Below the pieces are notes generated by a model. That model saw only the letters and a program-made list of their open reading frames with translations. It had not been told where the DNA came from and ran no database searches. Shown one piece after another: positions 56,906 through 64,000 of a stretch of 64,000 nucleotides of DNA. This DNA comes from Gordionus sp. m RMFG-2023 (taxonomy: Eukaryota > Nematomorpha > Gordioida > Chordodea > Parachordodidae), in the NCBI RefSeq assembly GCF_954871325.1, contig NC_088775.1, forward strand, positions 72,331,561-72,395,560, in the 5' to 3' direction. Both the position numbers and the translations under genes were made by a program. Within the stretch, counting starts at the first letter, position 1; each line of letters opens with the position of its first letter.

Positions 56906-57110
56906 AGTAAATAAAATTGAGATTTTTGTAAAAATAAATATGGAGAAATAATTTATAGGACCTAAATTCAAAATGATTTCTATTTAATCATCCTTATTTT
57001 TTTATACTAAGTAATATATAATAAATTGCAACTGTAATAGATACGCGCTGAATTGTCGCCGCGCCGAATTATATGCGCCGAATTTTCCGCGCCGAATTGA
57101 CGTAATATCA

Positions 57111-57650
57111 GCCAAAGACATGGATCCTATACAAAACTCGATAACCAAAGACATTGATCCTATAAAAAAACTAGATAACAAAAGACATTGAACCTATACA
57201 AGACTCGATAACCAAAGACATTGATCCTATAAAAAAACTAGATAACCAAAGGCATTGATCCTATACAAGACTCGATAACCAAAGACACCATAATAAATCA
57301 AAAGATTGAAATCGACAGTATTGATCAACCCGCAGTAGAGACGAAAGTACACAGAGCCATTATCCAAAACGGATAAGAAAACAATTTATGCCGTTCGAAA
57401 TCGAGAGCCCAAAAAGTAGAGAATAGATATAATAGAATCATTTAACCTTAAAGGCAATTAATAATATGATTAATTGTAATCAAATAATTGTTAATTGTGT
57501 ATGATGATTAATTGATGTATTTAGATTGATTTGTAAAAGATATATAAACTGAAGTACAAAACTATAATAATATAGTTAAAATATAATAAATTAGTTCACT
57601 AATAATAAAACATCGCAATAGGGGAACAACAGAATCAGTTCTTGCTAACT
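57111..57650 (+). mobile_element. Ty3/gypsy fossil, right part with possible LTR
   Basis: Begins with about five direct repeats of roughly 34 bp (ACCAAAGACATTGATCCTAT type, 57111-57290), which also show at the left flank of the 8.3-kb element. A short polar region follows, then a stretch (about 57475-57630) with TATATAAAC and a poly(A)-signal-like AATAAAA that could be an LTR. No second LTR was found to prove it. Broken. Confidence 0.5.
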
Positions 57651-57988
57651 ACAAGGATTGATAAACGAGAAATATAAGCTTAAGTTGAAAGATGGAACCT
57701 ATTTTGATAGAAATTTCAAACGATGAGTCTCTTTACAGCACTAAAAATATTTGGAGAAAAAACCATCGAATATACAAGATCAAAATAATTCGCTTTAAAA
57801 CTATCAAATTATTAACAATTATTGAAAAGATGGAGAAAATGTGATTATGCCAACAATCAAATATTAAATTTTCAAGTACATTATCATTACAATGTTTTTT
57901 GATAATTTTGAAAAAAAAATTCTAAAATAGAACTTGTAAAAAAAAATATTAAAATTTTGACAGATATTATTAACACAATAAGATAATC

Positions 57989-59672
57989 ATGGAAATTTTG
58001 TTTATTATTATTACTTGGCTACTGATCATTTGGGAACATGAAATGTCGTACATGTCGCGGCATCACTTGTCTCTATTGAGAGAACATCTCAGTTCTGAGC
58101 TAAAATACTTTGAGCCCTTCAAAAAAATTCATGAAACTCTATCATCACCTGAAAGTGGAGCCGATAGTGTTCCCTCAGTTAACACTAGTTTATACAAAAA
58201 TTTGACCCTATCCTTTGAGTACTTAGGTAATGTGTACACATTGAAATTGAAAAACTATATAGATGTCGTTAAAAAGGGAGATCGCATCAAGATATTGACC
58301 GAACATTCCGAATCCGTAACATTAATAAGAGTTGATTTGATCGACAATTTTTACAGTGGAATAGTTGAAAACAATTCGGGATCCTTCGCTATAGGTTATT
58401 ACATTAATGGCGAATTCGAAGGCTTCGTCTTTTTGAAAGACGAATTGCTGATAATCGAAAAAATTATCTTGGGGACTGTTAACAAGATTAATTATTTGAG
58501 CGGACGAACTTCTGTCCAACATACCGAACCGAAATCATCGAATATGACGATAACTTATTCATATGACGATTTAGATTTGGAATATGGGGGAAATGAAACC
58601 GATTATCTTTTACCAAAACCGGAGATATATGTTTGCGAAGTAAAGCCTGACTCAGACCATTTAAAGGCTCCCGATATTTCGCCTAAAGTGAAAAGGAGCG
58701 ATTCTGATCAATTTTCATCTAAAATTCACAAAATCTGCAATCTCCACATTGTTCTGGACCCCACATTCGTTATTGAATTTGTGGGAAAAGATATTGATCA
58801 AGCTATGAAGGATATTATTCTGTTGGTCGCCGGTATGAACCACTTATACAGTTCTACCGATTTTGATAATGACGGACAGCCGGACAATATAGGTTTCAGA
58901 AAAAAGATTATTTTTCATAATTTCTTTAAAAAAAGTATAAATTATTATAATATAGTAAAATATGAATTATATAGGGTTCACCATCGATTCCGTTACGATA
59001 ATTTCTTTAAAAAAAGTATAAATTATTATAATATAGTAAAATATGAATTATATAGGGTTCACCATCGATTCCGTTACGGTCTATACTTCCTCTAATAATC
59101 CTACTTTTAAAGATGTTTCAAACTTCAAACTTAAGTACCCTAATAAATCGTTAGACAATGCTTACCTCACAACATTTTCGGAAGGCTCTTTCGGATACAA
59201 ACATTGCCTATCTTTGAGTTTTACCTTCAGAGACTTTTCGGGGATCAACGGGCTAGCCTATATCGGGGACAACGCCGCCCTTTCCGGCATATTTATGTGG
59301 TATAACCAAACAGTATCCCCTGCCGTTATGGAGAGTTATTTTAAAAAACTGGGCAAGCCAGTGCCCATTTTTCATCATTACAACACGGGACTAGTCAATT
59401 TTAAACGGACCTTTAAAAACAAGAGGCAACTCAGGGGCCTGTTACTTAACACCCTTGCCCATGAAGTTGGTCATACTTTTGGAGCAATACACGACGATGA
59501 TACAAAATGCTCAGGAACTGGTCAGCTTATGGAAATGTTCGCGCCACCTTTCGTATCCCACCGGCTTCTGACATTTTCGAATTGCAGTAAGGAAAAAATT
59601 TTACCTATTTTAAAAGCCCGTATCGGCAGATTTCAAGAAACTAACAATCCTTATTTCAATGTTATTGCTTAA
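57989..59672 (+). CDS. ADAM10-like metalloprotease, short form (506 aa)
   Basis: Exon 1 is 57989-58892 and exon 2 is 59056-59672, joined in phase 1 by a 163-bp GT-AG intron; the joint restores the family's DFDNDGQPDNIGFTIDSV order. The N-terminus has a signal-peptide-like hydrophobic stretch (residues 1-16). The prodomain is ADAM10-like (FYSGIVENNSGSF, GEFEGFVFL), with a possible Cys-switch at Cys216 and a furin-type KVKR site at 233-236. The catalytic domain has the zinc site HEVGHTFGAIH (437-447) with the Glu base at 438 and a Met-turn candidate LMEMF. It stops soon after, without the disintegrin, cysteine-rich, transmembrane and tail regions of ADAM10 (about 750 aa), so the product should be a secreted soluble protease. 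An 81-bp tandem duplication covers the intron end. Convergent with the kinase gene, 271 bp apart. Confidence 0.85.
58917..59078 (+). repeat. 81-bp tandem duplication spanning the ADAM gene's splice acceptor
   Basis: Two virtually identical 81-bp copies (58917-58997, 58998-59078) each hold the 3' part of the intron, the acceptor TATATAG and the first 23 bases of exon 2. Only use of the second acceptor (59055) keeps the reading frame; the first leads to a stop within 20 codons. The length is a multiple of three, which is why the unspliced frame stays open across it. Confidence 0.9.
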
Positions 59673-59943
59673 AAACTTTATTTACTTTATTGTGAAATCT
59701 TTAATAGAAAAAAAAGGAAAATTACTTGTTTCAAATTGTAATATAATATCCGTTTCTCTAATATAGAAAAAGCGTTGTCATAATAAAACATATTTATGAA
59801 TAATTATTTTATGATTTATTATTATAAATTATATGGTTTGGTATATTAGGACTATAAATAACAGAAAACACATTAGGTAAAAAATTAAAAAAGGTTTAAG
59901 AATTATGAGTAATATCTAAAAATTTAAAAACATTCCTTTGCTT

Positions 59944-61731
59944 TCAATATTTATTAGTTTGTTGATGACTATCATTTACAATATATTTTTTTAAGATGGA
60001 GTGATATAGATTTGAATTGCCATTTTTTGAAGATTTAGATTTTGATAAAGGAACCGCCTGATCTAATACTTTGAAATTTCCATTATTTATTTTAGTACCT
60101 ATGTTCTTTGTTTCATTTATAAATGCGTTAGCTCCTGATTCAATTTCATTGTAACTTTTATAATTTACCGTGTAAACAGATGCATTTGAGTGTCCATTAA
60201 TAGGAGCACACCTTAAATTATTATATCTAATAGGGGTCTTGTAAAGTTTAATCTTTTCATTGGACGACCTCGTTGGCATTCTTTTACAATACGAAGGCGT
60301 GTAAAATCCCCTGTTACATGAATTCTTTAACCATTGGTGGTTTAAAATATCAATTATAGAGGAACGTTCGCATTGATCGAATGTTAAGAGTTTTGATATC
60401 AAATCTTCGCAATCCGATGAAATGTTAGAAAAGTTTTTGAGATTTTCTACTTTCCATCGCTTTTGACTCTCAACTAACCTTTCCGTGTTCCGTATTTTCT
60501 CGTCAAAGGGCATGTGTGAACTAACCCACACGCATAATATAACTCCTAAGGACCATATATCAGCCTTTTTGGGATCGTATGGAATCGATTTTAATATTTC
60601 GGGACTGGCATAGGATTTTGAACCACAAAATGTTTGACTTAGATACTTATAATTGTCGTTCGCATTATAATTTCCTTCAATTCTCGATAAATCACTATAA
60701 TTACTCTTGTAGGTGACCTCTCTACAAAATCCAAAATCAGCCAATTTTATGTTATGGGAACAATCAAGTAATAAATTTTCTAGTTTCAAATCTCTATGAG
60801 CTAGTCCTCTCGTTTCATGCAAATATTCTATAGCACTGGCAGTTTGTTTAAACCATTTTTTTGATTGCTGTTCGCTGAGTTTGCCAAATTTTTGTACATA
60901 TTCCAAAACATCACCATGACAAGCGAATTCCAACATAACATAAATTTTATCGTATCTTTTAAAATATGAATACATTTTAATTATATTAGGATGTGATAAC
61001 GTAGGCCAAAATTTTAACTCCCTGGGCAAAAATTTGCTTCTAAAGTCCATTGGTGCCGTCATCAAGTCGATAATTTTTACGGCTAACAATTGTGTTCCAG
61101 AAGGATTCGACACTACTACTACCTTGGAGAAATTTCCTTTACCTATAGATCTATATAGATAAAATTCTTTCTCGGCCAATATAGCTTTATCTGTAGATCT
61201 CCTGATCAAAGGGTATGCGTTATCCCATGAACAAGGACTTATATTACCTCTAAAATTATTCGTATTACCAATAGACGTAGCTAACGCTCCCGAATAATGT
61301 TTTTGACTCATAGACGAGTCGGCATCATTAGATGCCTCAATATATCTGTCGGACGAATGCAACGAAGAAATTCGGTTATAATCGCCGTTTTCTGTATTAT
61401 CCAAAACAGGATAGTTCTCGTTAGATGGAAAAGATAATTTCCCATTCGAACGATTATTGTGGATTAAACTATTCATAATATTATTTATGTTGAACTTCGA
61501 ATTCCACCCAAATTTCGCAGCATTTCTTTTAACGTTATAGATTCCTTCTCCTCCATCGTTAGCAATTTTAGGTTCCTTATGAATGTTTTTGTATTCTGTG
61601 TCTCTTATAGGAATTAACTCATAATCCCTGATATTGGACTTGAGTAATTTATATGGAAATGGATGAGAATATGTACGACATTTATAACATTTATTAAGAG
61701 TTAGTGGTTTGATTGATTCCATATTTAGCAT
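59944..61731 (-). CDS. TSSK-like serine/threonine protein kinase (595 aa)
   Basis: Single-exon gene. The kinase domain spans about residues 190-470: Gly loop GKGNFSKV (197-204), AVKII with Lys219, RELKF Glu238, HRDLKLEN (312-319), DFG (332-334), TFCGS and SPE (367-378), DIWSLGVIL, and a final Arg in CERSS. FLPREL, PYDPKKADIWSLGVI and the spacing of QKRWKVE are closest to the testis-specific (TSSK) group of CAMK-type kinases, which act in sperm formation in animals. The 190-residue N-terminal extension, Ser/Asn-rich with a CYKCRTY motif, and the 120-residue tail are not typical; TSSKs are usually 270-370 aa. The activation loop has about 20 extra residues (YSDLSRIEGNYNANDNYKY). The first ATG was chosen; a second lies three codons on. 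Catalytic residues are all present, so it should be active. Group assignment is by eye. Confidence 0.88.
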   Translation of the reverse strand: MLNMESIKPLTLNKCYKCRTYSHPFPYKLLKSNIRDYELIPIRDTEYKNIHKEPKIANDGGEGIYNVKRNAAKFGWNSKFNINNIMNSLIHNNRSNGKLSFPSNENYPVLDNTENGDYNRISSLHSSDRYIEASNDADSSMSQKHYSGALATSIGNTNNFRGNISPCSWDNAYPLIRRSTDKAILAEKEFYLYRSIGKGNFSKVVVVSNPSGTQLLAVKIIDLMTAPMDFRSKFLPRELKFWPTLSHPNIIKMYSYFKRYDKIYVMLEFACHGDVLEYVQKFGKLSEQQSKKWFKQTASAIEYLHETRGLAHRDLKLENLLLDCSHNIKLADFGFCREVTYKSNYSDLSRIEGNYNANDNYKYLSQTFCGSKSYASPEILKSIPYDPKKADIWSLGVILCVWVSSHMPFDEKIRNTERLVESQKRWKVENLKNFSNISSDCEDLISKLLTFDQCERSSIIDILNHQWLKNSCNRGFYTPSYCKRMPTRSSNEKIKLYKTPIRYNNLRCAPINGHSNASVYTVNYKSYNEIESGANAFINETKNIGTKINNGNFKVLDQAVPLSKSKSSKNGNSNLYHSILKKYIVNDSHQQTNKY

Positions 61732-62096
61732 GTGTAGAATTTGCCAATAATAAAAAAATAATAGATGAACGGAGGGTTAAAAAATCATTTGTGCTATATA
61801 CTCTCCAAAAAACAATATTTATTATTCTAATCATATATTATATTTACCAAAAAGATGTAATCGTGCGTCTTAATTGCTGTTTTTTTTACAAAACATTAGA
61901 TTTATGATATATATACATACATCATATATTGAGATTTTTTTAATTTAAAATTTTAATGACAAGTTTTTATTTAGTATAAAAAATAATTAAATATTTGGTG
62001 AATAAAATTCTTTTTAGCCTGAAAAAGGTTTTCAATGACTACATTGCATTTGTTTAAGAAATCATTATTTTATTTAAGTCATAATAAGGTATATAT
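61732..62096. other. Region upstream of the kinase
   Basis: Presumably contains the kinase promoter; no clear motif can be pointed to. The open frame at 61713-61907 is too short and compositionally poor to support a gene. Confidence 0.4.
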
Positions 62097-63999
62097 TAGA
62101 GGTGAGCGCGGACTAATTATTTATTCACGGCCCACTCGCTCACGGTAGCAATAAAAAAAATTCACGCCCGTTCACGTTTACCACTAAAAAAATTCGACCC
62201 GACCCGCCTGCTCATGAAAGGCAATATTTTGATTCAATCCCGAAAATTCACGGTGTTTTTGAATTTTTCAAAACTATTGCTAATATTTTACACTGTTTTG
62301 GATTTTTTCTATTTATTTTTCTAATTTCAAATCCATATTAGTAACAAAATAAATACAATCTATAAATCGAAATTTTTATTTAGAAAAGAAAAATGTCCAT
62401 CTCTTTTTATTTCTACTGTATATTGTTATTTGTCATATGAGCGATGAATTTTTTAAGTTCATCCTCACAGCTTTTATCGGTAGATGATGTTACTTCATCA
62501 GATTTAGAAATTCTCTAAATTTTTTATTTAGAATACACTGTCTTTTATGAGTGTAGGATGTATTAGGAAAGTTATATGATAGTTGGCATTGACCATAGAA
62601 TATACGGTTTTTTATAAATTTAGGATAAATTAGGAAAGTTATAGACGATAGTTGGCATTGACTTATGCATATCATCTAGTTTTATATAATTTAACATTTT
62701 TAAGGTTGTTTTATATATATCTTCCTTCTCTTCTTTTAAATTCGGATTTAGAATTAAGCCTACTTTGTAATGGCTGCATAATAAATCTTTCTTTTAAAAG
62801 AAATCTTGTTCTGTTTTTTAAGGTTTAGATTATTATTGTATCATATTCAGAAGGTTATGGATAAACTTCATTTATATGGGACGAGAATCTGCACTCAGAT
62901 TATCCGAGCATTCTTTAAATATTGGTAAAAATTTATCTAACTCGCATATGATGTTGATATCAATTGTGGCTAATCTAAATTCTTGCTTACTAAACAAGCC
63001 CATATGTATTTCAGAATATGATTTTAAGAAACTCTGTATAATGATGTATACAGAGTTCCATCTCGTTATTACATCTTGTTTAAGAGCGTGGATTAGCTTG
63101 TTATTGGCTATAGATTGTTTAAATTACACCATTCATATCTAAATTATATCAGTTAAACAATTGTCAAAAATATAATGCATAATATTATTTAGTATGACAG
63201 CGTTTATTCATCTTTGAATGTACTTCTTATAAAATTTGCTCCGTTATCAGTCACACAACAAACATTTATTTAAAAAATTTTCCTTCTAAAATTGAATTGA
63301 CTATACTTTTAATATTAAAGCCAGTTTCATTTCCTTTGTGGCCAAAACAATGTTTTTAATTCAAGATCCTTAATGATAATATGTCCTGAACTTCGATTTT
63401 TATAGTTATCCGTCAAAATATTAGTGGTTATGGACAAGTAATTATTTGATCATGCTTTTAATCTTAATTTTAATTTCATCGTATATTTTTGGAGCTATAG
63501 TATTCATGAGAGTTTTCCGGCTCACAAGTATATCTTTCATATTTTGTTGTCCATATGTAACACCAACATTTAAACTCTTGGCCTAGCTTGTAAAATCCTT
63601 CACTTTCTGTTGCATTTAAAGATCGAAGATCTTTACAAATAAAATATAACTCACTTTTCTGTAAAAGGTTTAAGCAAAATAAGTCTCGCGATAAAACACC
63701 TAAACATAAAAAGAAAATAGAACTAACAGCATGATACCGGATGTTGTTTATAAAATGCGGAAGATTTTTTGTTTCAAAAAAGGAAAATTAAATTAGAAAA
63801 TTTATATTATAATTATAAAATTGCAAATTTATATTTATAAAAAAACAAATTTAAAAATTAAAATATCCGATATTCACGAGAAATTTATGTTCACGCCAGA
63901 TCACGACCGGAAAAATTTTTGGGAAGGCCGGTCACGTCTAATAATTTAAAATTTATTCACACTCACGCCTTGCCGTGGCCCATCGTGCGCCCACCTCTA
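62097..63999 (-). mobile_element. hAT transposon relic with transposase remains
   Basis: Left end TAGAGGTGAGCGCGG (62097) and right end GTGCGCCCACCTCTA (63999) are imperfect inverted repeats, both followed inward by CGTGAG/CCCACTCGCTCACG-type subterminal sequence. Minus-strand coding pieces include QDVITRWNSVY and LATIDINIICELDKFLPIF (complement of about 62880-63070) and a MDIFLF..KISIYRL scrap near 62350-62400, all hAT transposase features. Many interruptions, so dead. The upstream 8-mer GTATATAT cannot be checked on the right because only one base remains; that base (C) does not match. The plus-strand open frame 62876-63142 is the shadow. Confidence 0.65.
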
Positions 64000-64000
64000 C

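Larger units (their letters stand above)
48815..57110. mobile_element. Giant 8.3-kb fold-back element, non-autonomous
   Basis: Left end TGGTTCCACGTCAATTCGG (48815) and right end, complement TGATATTACGTCAATTCGG (57110), are inverted. The flanks GCCAAAGA (48807-48814 and 57111-57118) are an exact 8-bp direct repeat, or 9 bp with one mismatch. Working inward, each arm has clustered AATTCRGCG units, a roughly 450-bp unique part including a MITE-like piece, a stretch with AGGTGG and long T/A runs, and a satellite array related to that in the 14-kb hAT. The left arm is further split by the 2.9-kb element at 49448-52348, and the right arm by the TTCGCG array. The centre (53690-54050) has no open frame. 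The long arms with tandem repeats and the 8-9-bp duplication would suit a hAT or Mutator-type transposon; I cannot decide which. Confidence 0.75.

Noticed and set aside
57692-57844. 50-codon ORF upstream of the ADAM10-like gene as a separate small gene
   Set aside because: Lys/Ile-rich, no recognisable motif, and may be 5' leader or gypsy flank; not enough to support a gene.
62089-64000. 8-bp target duplication for the hAT relic at the window end
   Set aside because: Only one base remains to the right of the element and it does not match the left flank.

Overview
The window is strongly AT-rich eukaryotic DNA, almost certainly from an animal. Three host genes are recognisable. The first is a three-exon FAM136A homologue (+, 21635-30751). 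The second is an ADAM10-like metalloprotease (+, 57989-59672, one intron). The third is an intronless testis-specific-kinase (TSSK)-like Ser/Thr kinase (-, 59944-61731). TSSK and ADAM10 relatives are typical of Metazoa. The divergence of the proteins, the short introns (42-163 bp where no transposon has landed) and the base composition suggest a fast-evolving lineage (a parasitic or cnidarian-type animal is possible), but the species cannot be named from the sequence. A 59-codon C-terminal coding fragment (3-182) may be a fourth gene.

Most of the rest is transposon on transposon. 1-15000: a small fold-back element (3003-3488), a Mutator-like transposon encoding a PHD-OTU-transposase protein (4740-7771), a gag-like fossil (about 7845-8330), a tRNA-derived SINE (about 10268-10577), a dimeric satellite built on GACCGGGGACGCGTAG (10930-12835) and a P-element/THAP9-type transposase relic (13018-14239). 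15000-21600: a retroelement-derived coding fossil, a 2.3-kb hAT element with an 8-bp target duplication, a 386-bp fold-back hAT MITE with a perfect 8-bp duplication, and a hAT transposase relic.

21600-30751 is the FAM136A gene. Its second intron is 8.6 kb and holds a 1.7-kb long-inverted-repeat element, a 777-bp hAT element with an 8-bp duplication, a Ty3/gypsy pol fossil, and several MITEs, one in a segment present twice.

33000-57650 is a second Ty3/gypsy fossil broken open by two very large fold-back DNA transposons. The first (34124-48244, 14.1 kb) is a hAT element. Its terminal inverted repeats are about 4 kb long and each holds an array of about 33-bp repeats and an array of about 119-bp satellite repeats. 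Its BED-finger transposase gene (five exons, - strand, 43453-37920) is nearly intact, and one intron has been inflated by a nested fold-back element. The second (48815-57110, 8.3 kb, no transposase seen) has different ends (arrays of AATTCRGCG) but carries a related satellite with the same palindromic core, GACAATTGTC, plus a 14-bp-period TTCGCG array and a nested 2.9-kb fold-back element. The gypsy flank, the ADAM10-like gene, the convergent kinase and another hAT relic (62097 to the window end) complete the window.

The most unusual content is this pair of giant fold-back transposons that share a palindrome-bearing satellite inside otherwise unrelated inverted-repeat arms. MITEs whose ends match the 14-kb hAT element are scattered through the window and are probably its non-autonomous relatives.
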